NCBI GenBank assembly: GCA_021613535.1
Contig: CP075496.1
Span: 1,984,001-2,048,000, forward strand
Source: Adineta vaga
Lineage: Eukaryota > Rotifera
Length of the DNA: 64,000 nucleotides
Reading direction: 5' to 3'
The translations under genes and the position numbers were made by a program. The notes under the pieces are model-generated. The model made no database searches. It was not told the DNA's origin and saw nothing but the letters and a program-made list of their open reading frames with translations. Positions 46,534-57,985 of this stretch are shown piece by piece. How positions within the stretch are numbered: the first letter of the stretch is position 1; each line of letters opens with the position of its first letter.

Positions 46534-48180
46534 ACATTCCATCTAATTGTTTTCCTTGCTTTTGTTTTGCGTGTGCGGACATCACTACCTTTCAATAATT
46601 GCTTTGTATTATTCAATCCGTTTTTCGATTTGTAAATTTAATAATAGAAAACTTGTTTTTTTTAATTTGTTAATTAATTGTAATAAAAAATAATTTTATC
46701 ATTATTGGAGAATAAGAAAAATAATTCTTTTAAACCAGTCATTATTGGAATGGTTCATAAGATTCACATATTTTATCAATCATCGTAACACGATCGAAGA
46801 TAGAGCTGTTCTAAATTCATAGATTCAGTTTAACAAATCTCTAAATGGAATAAAAGAAAGAAACATAGAAAACAAATTTTTAAACAAATAAATCCTCACA
46901 TACTTTTGTTAACAAATGCCACGATCATTTCTATTGATTGATTCATATTCCATTTAATACTATTGAGTAAAATAATTTCTGTAAGCTGAAAAGTATGTTT
47001 TCATAAACCCTTTATCTGTATGGATACACACGAACAGTAACACCAACATCGAATCGAATGTAGATAAAATAGGAATAAACTATGGATACAATTCCATAAA
47101 ATTCTATTGGTTTTTCTCTCAGATGATTAAAAGATGAACAAAAAATACTGTCGTTAGCGTACATTTGAATATTGATTGATCGATACAGACACTATATATC
47201 TAACATAGGAACGAAACAGTCTAGTTATCTCTTTGCCTTTATGGAGAATTGAGGCGGAACATAAACAACAATGATAAATAGTTTATTTTAATACTGAATT
47301 TATCTAACAATGCCGAAATACTTTAAATGCAGAGTTATTCGAAACAAGTATAGTTAGGAGCGTTTCACACTACCAACAGTCGTAATTAATGTTCAGATAT
47401 ACATACTCTATTTAATACTATCTTATTTTCAAATATAGACCTTCTACTACTCTTTTGGCATTGTTTAATATTGATAAAAATTATAGAAAATGGTCGAAAA
47501 AACGAAATCAAAACAAAAATCCAGTAGCACCAGTGGTACATGAAATGAAACTAAATATATTGTATATTACGAGAATTAAATACTCCAATACTGTTGCTCA
47601 TCATTGTTGAAGATGTTCTGTCTAGTCAAACCATTAGGCTTGTGATTGAAAAAAAGTACCATTTGTCGGCAAGAACCGAATGCGTGATCGTGGTATCGCA
47701 CTTCTCAATGGTTGGTATAAGGTAAAATTGAGCATGTTATTTATGTCGATTGAAACTATTTGGAAATTATCTAAAGATCGTGGGTGATAGATAAGTTGAT
47801 GTTTTTAGTATACGACACGTTTTCTAAAAATTAGACGCATAAAACGCATATCACCGTATTGAACGGACTTCTGATCAATACCGTTTTTTGCTTTTGCTTG
47901 TTCATATTAGAACTATGACAGATCAGTTCGTATTAAAAGATTTGCTACCTAGCTCCTAAGATCGGAACTAATATGAAACTGTCTCGTAGCTAGTCTAGAA
48001 TGAACAACTACTCTTATGAAAAAAAGCAAACAATACATGATGGAGATTATTTAAACTGTGGTGCTCAAGTCAGTAAAGTATTGTATATCTGTAAATATAT
48101 TGATTTTTTAATGAATTACAGGAAAGAATTAATTAAGTATTCATAAAATTTGGCACTTATTTTCTTTCCAATCTTTCAGA
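46534..48180. other. Spacer between orphan gene and its decayed copy
   Basis: AT-rich, without supported exons. It ends in a pyrimidine-rich acceptor (CTTTCCAATCTTTCAG) matching the position of the acceptor before the intact gene. Confidence 0.45.
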
Positions 48181-49379
48181 ATGTCCACAACTGCACAAAC
48201 TGGTTCGAAGATACCTATATTGGAAAAAGGGTCGGAATTGATTGGAAGATTTCGATGATTTTTTATGATAAATATTGCTTCAATCTTCTTATTAATCTTT
48301 AAAACATTTCAGTTGAAAACGATGATTTTTCTGAGACTTCCAGACCGATTCCAGTGCTTTTTGGGGATCGGAATCATCCGTCTGGGGATTAAAGAACATC
48401 TATATCCATCTCATTGATGGTGATTCCAACGTTATCAATGAATGTTTTCGCTGACATCTTCGTAAATTGGAGATGGTATCTAAACGAAAAAGGATAATGG
48501 AGGTAAGATAAAAGAAGACGAGAAATAAATCCAATTATCTGTATCTCTCACTTTAGTCATTAAGCCAAAGAGACCAATTACACGTCGAACACTACGTGTA
48601 TCAATGTCGTTACCGTTGGTCTCAATTCCACTATCTCAACTAGCCATCGCTGCGCTTGATCAAGTTCAGCCTATTTCTTCAATTAGCAAAGTAAGCATTA
48701 ATACATATGTTCGTTTATCTTCCAAAACTAAATGCAAAATAAAATTCTGTGTCAAAGATCAGAATTACATACTATCAGATATAGATAAAACATTCTCGCC
48801 ATGTAAAATGTCTTGATGTGTAAAGTATATTGGAAGTTATTTTGTCTGTTGAGAAAGATGCACATGTTCTTGTTACCCTCATCATCATCATCGACCAATT
48901 TTTCTTTAGGGAAAGTGAGCCCACATGAGTAGTTGAAATTCCAAAAAATTATCGTGATGCTCTGGATTCGATCGATATTGAGCTGGATCAATTAAAAATA
49001 CCCATGAAAATAACAAAAATAAATTTGACCCAGCAACGAAAAGGATTAAAATAAATGGTGAAGAATGATTCAATCATAGAAAATTAAAAAAGACAAGAAA
49101 AACTATGAATATTAATCCATGTAAATTTGTAAGAAGATTGGTCAGATGCAAGCACTCCTCGACAAATACAAATAGAAACAGATTTGATCTGATCGGTTAA
49201 TATCTTGAGAATCGTGGCATGCATCTTTATCGGTAAGTCTTATCTACCGTTCAATATTCAAGTTTAATTTTAATGAATAATTAATATATTTAATCGCCTT
49301 TTTCAATTTTATTTTCAGTCGAGATGTCATTTTCATCAAAATGAGGAAACAAGTGACGCTCATCCGTAGGCTTCGCTGA
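48181..49379 (+). pseudogene. Decayed tandem copy of the orphan coiled-coil gene
   Basis: This stretch repeats the orphan gene in order. It has an ATG preceded by the same acceptor context, and a block like HLIDGDSNVINECFR that runs into a stop (TGA) where the intact gene has Arg. The donor GGAG/GTAAG and the CCAAAG acceptor context are conserved. A shortened linker keeps the LPLVS words, and fragments of the coiled-coil exon include GATTGGTCAGATGCAAGCA near 49136-49154. The final TATCG/GTAAG donor and TTTTCAG/TCGA acceptor also survive. Several stops and length changes break the frame, and much of the middle is lost. It can be read as a tandem duplicate that lost function. Confidence 0.75.
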
Positions 49380-49911
49380 CCCCTCACTGAAAGAACTATA
49401 ATGATGATTAACGTATCTATATTCTTTAAAAAACTCTCTTAGATAGAAGAAACACTCGTCAAAATTTCTTTTCTTGATTTTATGTTTTGATTTTGTTCAG
49501 CATCATTGAAAACCTCGAGATTCAAATTTTAGCGCATCTGGTTGAACGAATAAAAAAATACATCAATTTTAATGACAACCGCTCCCGAAACTATTTTGAG
49601 ATTTGTCAAAAAATATGTCCTGAAATCGAGATTTATTTGGACTCTAACCCAGGTCGACCAATCGGATACTCGAATCCGATCGGATCCCATGCCGGATTCA
49701 ATCGGAATCCAATGATCCGACAATATCGGATTTGTCGACCTGAGAGGAGCTTTATGAAATTAGTCGTTTAATATACTAAAAGATACAGCATCGAAAACTG
49801 AACAAAATCCTCTATTTAGTTATTCTCTTTCTGTGAACCGATCGGTACTAGTCGAACATTAAAAATACGTAAATTTGATAAATATAATGATATTAATTGT
49901 TTCTATCTATT
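49380..49911. other. Spacer with a foldback element
   Basis: No gene is supported. The stretch contains the GC-richer foldback at 49650-49742, described separately, and otherwise plain AT-rich sequence. Confidence 0.45.
49650..49742. repeat. Short foldback with CAGGTCGAC inverted ends
   Basis: A 93-base block is bounded by CAGGTCGAC at 49650-49658 and its complement GTCGACCTG at 49734-49742. Inside, words such as ATCGGAT, AATCCGAT and CGGATTC recur in both orientations, including a perfect palindrome around CCGATCGG near 49677. The composition is clearly GC-richer than the flanks. It could fold into a long imperfect hairpin and may be a minimal non-autonomous transposon. No target duplication was confirmed. 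Confidence 0.6.
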
Positions 49912-49929
49912 CTCTGAAAGAAAAAAAAG

Positions 49930-50300
49930 GAGTGTTCCAAAAACCTTTTTGGGTTCTGCAACATCTCCAGAACCAGAAAAAGTTCTGTATGACATATGAG
50001 AAACCAAGAAAGGTTCTGGGCAACAATTCTGAACTACGAAAGGTTTTGTCCGACAATTCTAAACTATGAAGAGTTCTGTCAGTCATCCCTTAAACTACAG
50101 AAGGTTTAGTTATTTTTCTACTGAACCTTAAAAACTCCTTAGTGAGACGAAACTGAATCCAGTTGGTTCGGTAGTACAACTGAAGAACTTTAAAAAGTTC
50201 TGTTTTATTTATTTTGAACCAAAAGGGTTCTGCCCAAAAATATTCAGTTTGAAAGGTTTCGATCTGATAATATTGAATCATAGAGATTTTTTCCTTCGAC
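49930..50300. repeat. Degenerate minisatellite of about 30 bases (GGTTCTG family)
   Basis: Units of about 30 bases recur, each with AAACTA-like sequence, GAAAGGTTCTG or a variant, and CAATTCT. The clearest four run from about 49995 to 50110, and more diverged units run on to about 50300. The GGTTCTG/CAGAACC word also recurs at 52010-52110 at the far end of the element, in both orientations. Confidence 0.6.
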
Positions 50301-51295
50301 GTTACTAAACGTAAAGTTTCTTCTCTGAAATCCGCAACCTGATATAGCTGCTCCAGTGAATGTTGGAGTATCGCAAGTTTCCTCAACTGAAGAAGAGAGT
50401 CACACACTCAAAAAATGTATATACGTTCGTTTGTTCATGCAAGTCAACAACAATTTAACAACTTTCTTTTCTCTTTTGAGTTTTGTCATAACAAAAAACG
50501 GAAATGCTTCGCCCATTTGAAGTTGGCAATAACGATCTTAGGTATGAACTGAACAACTTAATGTTTTGCATCGACGATGGTGGGAGTCCACTATCAGTAT
50601 ATGTTTATTCCAAGCAATTTTTCAGTCATCCAAATCTGAGGGAGGTTTTTCTCTTATTACTTACATGTAACAAAATCATGTTCAGGCCAGTTACAAGTTA
50701 ACAGAGAACGACTCTAATATAGCTCAAACTAACTTATATGTTATGTCAACAATAGAGGGTAGGAGTTGATCAGCTCAAGTCCATGAACTCTGATGAAATG
50801 AACTAAAGAACTATTCAAAAGTTTATCATTTCACCGAGCTCAATCTTATAAAAATATTCTTTACGAATAAAATGATCTTTTTCAGCGGTTCCTCTATTCG
50901 ATTATGTAGAGATATCACGCAGTCATCAACTGATAGTATGTAAGGGTATTTGCATACCCTTGAGCATAGAAGATATCTTTATATAATGAGACTAGTAGAC
51001 AGGGACGGGCTGAGGATTCTATAATACTCGAAAACTTAACTTCAAAGCATGGGTCCCGTATGAAACTTGTGAAGGATGATAAGTGACCCAAATGGTGACT
51101 TTTTACCAAAAACATTTTGTGATTGAAGTTTGCGAAAAAAATTCTTTTAATTGCTACACCCAACTTTTGTTTTTGGTTTAAGCAGTACTCAGATTCTTAG
51201 AATTTCATCCACAGATTTCAAGTCTTTCAGAAGCTATCAAGAGATATATTCAATACGACTTGTTCAATCCCTCTTTCTATTCGGACAGCTTTCGA

Positions 51296-51730
51296 AACTA
51301 AATATCACATGAAATATTTCTTATTGTTGTATAGGTACATATCGATATCTGATTAAGAGTAAGTAATATTTCTAATACGAAATGAAACATTCTCTGTTAT
51401 CATTTAGGTTTGTATAGATATGTGAGTAAAAATGAGTTATTTTCAAAACAATATGTTAAATACTTATTGTTATCATTTCGGTTCATAGCCATATCTGATT
51501 AAAGTTGAGTGATATTTTGAATTTTAGATTAAATATTTTCTATTGCTATTTAGATTCAGATCGAAGTCTAACGAAATGTGAGTTATATTTTATATAGAAA
51601 ACTAAATATTTTCTTCTTTTATATTTAGACCGATCTATATTGCAGAGAAATGGTAAGTGGGATATTAGAAACAAAAGTAGAATGATTTTCTTTTTATATC
51701 TAGGTTGATTTGTACACATATTCAATAAGT
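51296..51730. repeat. Tandem array of 73-75-base units
   Basis: Five to six diverged units start near 51332, 51406, 51479, 51552, 51627 and 51702. Each begins with AGGTT/AGATT-like sequence and an ATCTGATTAA-like word, carries GAGTRATATT-like sequence in the middle and ends with a T-rich TTATCATTT-like run. Identity between neighbours is moderate, so the array is old. Confidence 0.65.
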
Positions 51731-51954
51731 ACTGCAAGTGCGTCTGTTTATATTGCAAGGTCAAAAACAGACTGAGAAAGTGAATTAGGTTAGGGCTGAA
51801 TTGAGCCAATCGGCAGCAAGCAAAAAGCGTGATTCGAATGTAGCTTAATTCCCTTTTTGGTCTATTTGAGATCTTAACATAAACAGACGCACTTGCAACA
51901 CTGGAATATGTGTACAAATCAACCTAGATATAAAGAGAAAATAATTTTCTGAAA
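51679..51954. repeat. Inverted duplication, arms of about 73 bases
   Basis: The left arm (51679-51751) and right arm (51879-51954) are near-perfect complements. They include ATCTAGGTTGATTTGTACAC and TGCAAGTGCGTCTGTTTAT. A 127-base loop separates them. The inner 19 bases of each arm match exactly, and the outer part copies the last unit of the 73-base array in reverse. The transcript or single strand would form a strong hairpin. Confidence 0.75.
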
Positions 51955-52132
51955 AACCATTTAACACACCTTTTATGTCAGACTGAACCTTATTTTTGTA
52001 TAGAATAATGAAGAGTTCTGTTAGGTTTCAACAGAACCCTCTATGAGCCAGAAGCTTTTTGTGGGTTCTGAATTTTACAAGCGGGCCGAACCCCTAAAAA
52101 GGTTCTGGAAAACTCCTTTTTTATCTTCAGAG

Positions 52133-54866
52133 TTGGCTTTCATGCATCTAATATCTATGATGTGATGAATAAAATTTCAATAGAAAGAAAATGATTGTTA
52201 AAAAATTGTTCAAAAATATCAACTGCTACGGATTTGAATTTAAAAGATGCATATGTCAAATTAATCAACATCATGCCATATAAATTTGGTTGTGTAGGAC
52301 CATATTGACGTAATAAATTTGCTGATAAATAACGAAATTATGAAACACACGATAATAAACAAATCAATTGATTTCAGTATATTGAATTATCAACGAGTAA
52401 ATATTCCATTGAGCTATATGAGAAAGTCATAATGTATTGTGTATATTTCGGAAAGTATAGAGGCAATTGATCTCAAATTGTGTCGAAGGAAAATAATATG
52501 AAAGTGTTCCACAATAGATTTTTAATGTTGAGAGAATCTGAAATAAAACATAGTTTCTCGTAATATTAACGTAAGATGCGATCAAATGAGAATTAAATAG
52601 GTTTCGAAAAAAACAGTCGAGTATTCCAGAAGGTCTTCTATTGTAAACCTAGATTTACATAAATGAATAGACAACATTATTCTATAGAAGAATAAAATAA
52701 TAGGAATCTATCGAATGACGATAATGCGAAGGATATATCACATGATGCTTTAAACAAATATTACCTTCAAAGATAATGATCAAAAAAGATTAGAACACTT
52801 ATGATAATTAAATGAAAATAGAGTTGCTCTAATAAATTACTGCTTGTCTATAAATCAGAAACAAAATTAGTAGAAATATAGATGAGATTTACGAAATGTT
52901 CATTTTTAATTTTGTTCTCATTTCGTAAGTCTAAATATGGAAGTTTTTATCTCTTTTCCCATGAAAGTAGAAAAGAAAAACTTCTTCTACGCAAGACATC
53001 AACATTATTATTTGTTTTCATTAGAATTTAAAACATTGAAAAAAGAACGAACAATCATATACTCTATAATTTTGGTCAAAATGTATATGTTTTCTGATAG
53101 AAGAGAAAGCTTTTATCTGGAAACATCAAGTATTAAAAAATAAAGAAAAAGAGTTTATTTAATTTTTTGTATGGATTCAATAGTTATTTACCTAATTATG
53201 ACAATGGATAATATCCGTTTACAATCGATTATTTTAAAATTTACAAGCTCGTCTTTCAAATGACGTTTGATAGTGTCTTCATTTTTATCTTGGTTATGAT
53301 GCAACACTCGTTTGGATTCTCATTATTTGGATGCTGTGAGATTGTTCAAAGGTTATAGGTAACTATTATACGAATTCGATATTTTTTACAAATATATTTA
53401 GAGCATTGCAATCAAAATTGATTAAATCAAACCAAACAAAGTTTATCATTAATTTTTTATCTCTTTTCGACTAATGTTAGATATTATTTGTTAATTCATG
53501 TCAGATATAATCCTATCTTTGTTAAAATAACAATATTATATGAAAGAAAATTTCCGTTTAGTGTAAATATGATAATTATATACTTCATCAATATATTCAT
53601 AGTAAAAAAGTCAGTGATCAATATGCCATTGGTTCAATGAAACAAATGTCATGATACATGCGTCGATGGTATATTTTAGAAGAATGTTCATCACAATCGA
53701 TGAATTCAGAAAGGCAGTTCACATTGATTTCGCAAATAAACAAAATCGTCATATTAGATGAAGAAACTATTTTGGATGTATATTCAACAACTAAATGTTC
53801 ATTATCATATGTAATTATTTGAATACACAGCATGCAAAACTTCGATAAATCTAGTATAGTCGGTTTCATCGACGCCGATGATGAATATATTCAAAAAGAG
53901 ATATGTGTAAACTCAAGACAGAACGACTTTACCACTCGCGAATTAATCATACTCTTGTAATATTCAGAATGATAATGAATAGGAAGGGACTATAAGTACG
54001 GGTCACTATGTAAACATGAAACACTCTTTGTGTCCACAAATGCATTTCGCCGTCTTTCATTGAAGTTCGAATATATTGGAAGTTGCATCCAGATGCGATT
54101 TATATCCTAAGTTGTGTCTCTACACATTAGTTAGTTGAGACTGCGATACACTCTTTTCTCTAAAACTTACTTTTCTATCTTGAAAGATGTACGAGTACAA
54201 AACATCTTTCTATCATTAGACATCAAACGCCAAATCAAAGAAGCAACTAAATAAAGTTGTCAAACTCGTCATCCGCTTTATCTTGACCTCAACCCCAACT
54301 CTCTAACGCTACAAATATAGTAACGATTCGTGAGGCACTCAGACTTTAAACTAAACTCTCTATTATGAGAAATATTCAAAATAAAGTTCGGAAGAATATT
54401 TTCCTACGTTTTCATGCACAACAGAATGTTTAAGAAATAATTTCCCAGTCGTTCCCAATCGATCAGCGATGGGAATAAGTGCAGCGGACCCATTAAAAGG
54501 CTCATAAAACGCATCGACGGTCGTCCTTCCTCTTCATAATCTCTCCACTATTGAAACATTTTCAGAAGACATTATATTAAGAGTAGACAGTTTTACAAAA
54601 TATCACATGATACCCATCAAACTTCACCTAATAAATTATAGTGCATTTCAAACACGGTATTTCGCTATCTCTGACATACACAAATCATCAACTTAGATGA
54701 TACACACATTTCTCAGGGTCGAAAATCAAGAGCTTAAAACAAAACACGTTATTGTACGATAATTACGACTTCGAAACAAACTGTGTATTCAATTCTCACC
54801 ACATCGGTTTCCTCTAAAAAAATTCTCCAGAAAAGAGCACTAAAAACAATGTCCCTCGAGTCCAAA
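52133..54866. other. Gene-poor AT-rich stretch
   Basis: No convincing exons on either strand. Frames at 52937-53143 and 53618-53869 are isolated, AT-driven and lack splice or domain support. Confidence 0.45.
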
Positions 54867-55384
54867 CTACAAAGTCAACCTATTTCCAAAAGTATTTCGG
54901 AGATACTTTCTTTCTTGATCGCTGATTTGATTGCCCCCGAGATCTAGTGCAGTGAGTGTCTATAGACGAGAGAGAGCATGGATGTGTCAATTAGGACAAG
55001 AGCGAATGAATGTTACTGTGTTTATTCGCAAGGCATCTCCAATATGTTGTGCGCCTTGATCGCTGATTTCATTGTAATAGAGATTTAGTGTGGTGAGTGT
55101 CTATAGAGGAGAGAGAGTATGGATGTGTCAATTAGGACAACAGCGAATGAATATTACCGTGTTTATTTGCAAGGCATCAACAATATGTTGTGCTCCTTGA
55201 TGGCCGATTTGATTGCCCCGGAGATCTAGTGTGGCGAGTGTCTATAGACGAAAGAAAGACTGTGAATGTGTCAATTAGGACAAGAGTGAATGAATATTAC
55301 CTTGTTTATTGGCAAGGCATCACCAATATGTTGTGCTCCTTGATCGCCGATTTGATTGTTCTCGAGATTTAGTGTGGTGAGTGT
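54867..55384 (-). repeat. Tandem LRR exon-intron units of about 141-143 bases
   Basis: Four units each consist of a leucine-rich-repeat exon and, for the first three, a following intron of 57 to 59 bases. Three exons are exactly 84 bases (28 codons), and the last runs on to a stop. The introns are also alike, sharing GTAATATTCATTC at the donor side and GTCTATAG at the acceptor. The whole exon-intron unit was therefore duplicated, fairly recently. Confidence 0.85.
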
Positions 55385-56191
55385 CTATGTATAGAATATT
55401 CCTGTCGAGAATGTGGGTAAAGCAATCGGAACTTTAGAGTTATGCTTTTCGACTAGATATAGTATTATACAAGAGGTGTCGCGGTAGGGTGGGAAAGTGT
55501 TAGATCTGGGTTCATGGAGTGAAAAGAGAAATCGTTGCTTGTCTGATTATTACTGCGTTAATGTTCGAATCGTCGGATGAGTAGAGTGAGTACTATACTA
55601 AAGGTAGTGATACTTGTTTATTTCGAATGGTTTTGGATTGTTATTTTTACATTTGGTTTGCGAAAGATCGTATTGAGTCGGGCAGAATTTAAAACAGTTG
55701 ACTTTATTTTATTCAGTGGATTTCAAAGATAGTTGTTGCATTGTCTAAGGGTTGCAATAGAGACATTTGTTTGAAAGGTGAAAGAGGTTTTAATGCTGCG
55801 GTTTTATTCTTGTGCGGCACATGAGATCACGTTTAATAAGATATATATTCTATGAGCATAGATAGTAAAGAACAGGCGAGAGGAAGGGTTGTTTTAATAG
55901 CATGAGTCAATATTGTGTTTGGTTGACTCGTGGAAATTGCTTGGGAATTGTGAAATTTGTTTTTTCTTTGAGTAAACTGATTAAGTTAGATATTGCGAGG
56001 CTCATGTGTGCTTGAACAGATGAGAAAATAGGTAAAGCACTTTGCAAACTTACTTGATATCGATGATAAGTGTTCAGAATTTGATTAAAACGTTGGCAAA
56101 CATTTTGCATTGAACAAAATAGTGTAAAATCAGACAGATGATCCAAAATTCGATAGACGAGTTCAATCGGTAATGTTGAAAATGTGTACAT
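54867..56191 (-). CDS. F-box protein with leucine-rich repeats (exon linkage inferred)
   Basis: The first exon (56191-56054) encodes MYTFSTLPIELVYRILDHL and SMQNVCQRFNQIL, a typical F-box, so the product may be a substrate receptor of an SCF ubiquitin ligase. It ends at a good donor (CAA/GTAAGT) in phase 0. Exons 55384-55301, 55241-55158, 55100-55017 and 54959-54867 are all phase 0 and each encodes one LRR (TLTTLNLENNQIGDQGAQHI and variants). The last ends TFGNRLTL before TAG. The LRRs are the 28-residue ribonuclease-inhibitor type. The link between F-box and LRRs spans 669 bases in which I found no other LRR exon, so they could be separate genes. Without splicing, the F-box frame reads through to a stop at 55907-55909. 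Confidence 0.55.
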
Positions 56192-57399
56192 ATTCGCTTT
56201 AAATTCCACAAAAGTTTGTTGAGAATACAAGCTATTGAATATATTTTGTTTGTTATGAAAAGAAATTCGCTTTACTGATAGTATTGTATTTTTGTTATTC
56301 GAAAAAGATAATGAAATCTGACGATTTCAACAAAAGCGAATAGTTCGTTTATGCAGAAAGATGGCGTTAACGTATGTATTGAGTGGAGTTTCGTCTGACG
56401 TGTGTGATTATCAGTGTCAGTATACACTCAAGATACGTATTTTTCATTAGTAATTTTTTGAGTTTTACAAAAGAGTTCGTTTTAAGAAAGGATATTTTTG
56501 CATGTGATATTCAACAAAAGTTCAATCAGAAAAGGAAATCTTTGAGGGTAGATACCGATAGTCTCTACTTTTCACGCTCACGCTCCATACCCTCATAAAC
56601 TAATTTCATTCTATTAGTTCGACGTAAGGCAATTTTTATTTCAAATACGTCTATCCTTAAAGATCTTAACAAGAAAATTAATTGAATTAAAGAAAACAAA
56701 GCCGGTTCATCTTATCGTGATGTGTGAGATAAATTTTTTGTATGAACAATTGGTGGTGTATCAAATATTCTCAAAAGCAAAAGAAAACACATGAAAGTAT
56801 AAACTAAGTTCGAGTCTGACTCTCACCGAGTTAACTGAGACTGTTGCATGTCTATGCCATCGTATCTCTAAGATGTTCTTATATGATTTGCTTATTCCCC
56901 TACGTTTTTCATTGATTCCAATAGTGTTCAAACTAGACAAATTTTACTGTACTTTATTTTTCTCAAACCTGCTACGGGTTCGATTCTACCTATGTGTTCA
57001 TTTATTGAATTATCATCTCTAGAATGATCAATAGTTTCTATTTCAATATTACTAAACTTTTAATGATTTTATGAATAAATAACGACCGACTGATTGTAAT
57101 CTCATATTATATCTATCGAAAGCGCGTACTGAAGGGTAGAGCAATATTTTGATTTTGTGCAGCCTTTAACTGTTAACCCTTGCTCCTTCGCATCGACCCC
57201 CACCTATCGTCCTACCCTTAATCTACTCTCGGTTTCCGATATTTAAGACAGTCTTGAAGAAAATGGTTTTTTGACCTTTGACACTGACACAAAAGCGCAC
57301 AGAAACTTTTTTTTCCATATGACGCTCCTTTCTGTGGAAGGAATAAGGTGTGAGTGTAAGTGTTCCTTGACAGAGTACGCACATACATACATCCACACA

Positions 57400-57526
57400 A
57401 GGGGAAAAGACGGATCCTGGATCCTCATAGTTCCTGCGATCACACAGTTCATGATGACCAATGATAACCCATGAGGTTCCGAGAGTTTTATAGGATTTGG
57501 GTATCCAGGATCCGCTTTTTCTCCCT
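57400..57526. repeat. Foldback element around GGATCCTGGAT
   Basis: The left arm (about 57400-57423, GGGGAAAAGACGGATCCTGG) pairs with the right arm (about 57500-57526, GTATCCAGGATCCGCTTTTT) as an imperfect inverted repeat. An inner pair is CCTCATAG with CATGAGG. The block is GC-richer than its flanks and looks like a small MITE-type unit. No target duplication was confirmed. Confidence 0.6.
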
Positions 57527-57689
57527 TGCAGACCCACGCCCTCAACTTCTACTGAAAAAATATTTCTTCAATTAACCCAGTAGTTTTATTAAATAATTCA
57601 CAGTCAGAATTTTTTCTTTTACGCTTAATAACAGGTTATTTTCAGTTTCGCAATAATTATAATAATTGATTAGAATTGTGAAAAGCTAA

Positions 57690-57985
57690 CATCAGATTTG
57701 AAATCCTCGACTTCGATTACTTTTGGGTAAATCATATAAAGATGATTATTAGTAAATTTTCATGAATTTTGATATTGCTGCAATCTGACTGGGTTAGACA
57801 AATAAGAAATAACAATTAATTAATTAATTATGGTCCATAGAAAAATATTTTTGGGAAAGGAACCCAAGATTCGTATTCCTCGATCTCGATTACATATGAC
57901 GAATCGTTGTCCGATGACCAGTGGTAAGTTTTCATCGATTTATACACTGCTTTCACCTGATTGGCTTGGACAAACAAACAAACTT
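57690..57985. repeat. Imperfect direct duplication of about 120 bases
   Basis: Two segments starting near 57694 and 57867 share AGATT-x-GxAxTCCTCGA, CGATTAC, then GATGA, TTTTCAT, CTG, TGG and GACAAA words in the same order, about 170 bases apart. It could be an old tandem duplication of a repeat or a decayed coding segment. Confidence 0.45.

Larger units (their letters stand above)
49912..52132. mobile_element. 2.2 kb element with inverted terminal repeats
   Basis: About 46 bases at 49912-49957 (starting CTCTGAAAG, containing AAAAAAGGAGTGTTCC and CCTTTTTGGGTTCTG) match the reverse complement of 52088-52132 with a few mismatches. Between them lie two related tandem arrays, an inverted duplication and no clear transposase. 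The longest plus-strand frame (50504-50701) is only 65 codons and unrecognised. It is best read as a non-autonomous DNA-transposon-like unit, or a nested cluster of such units. I could not confirm a target-site duplication next to the ends. Confidence 0.5.

Noticed and set aside
56970-56990. tRNA-like T-loop word GGGTTCGATTC
   Set aside because: No matching T-stem, anticodon arm or acceptor stem can be drawn around it.
57218-57545. Overlapping minus-strand frames of 60 to 104 codons
   Set aside because: They lie across the GC-richer foldback and share no frame or motif with a known protein.
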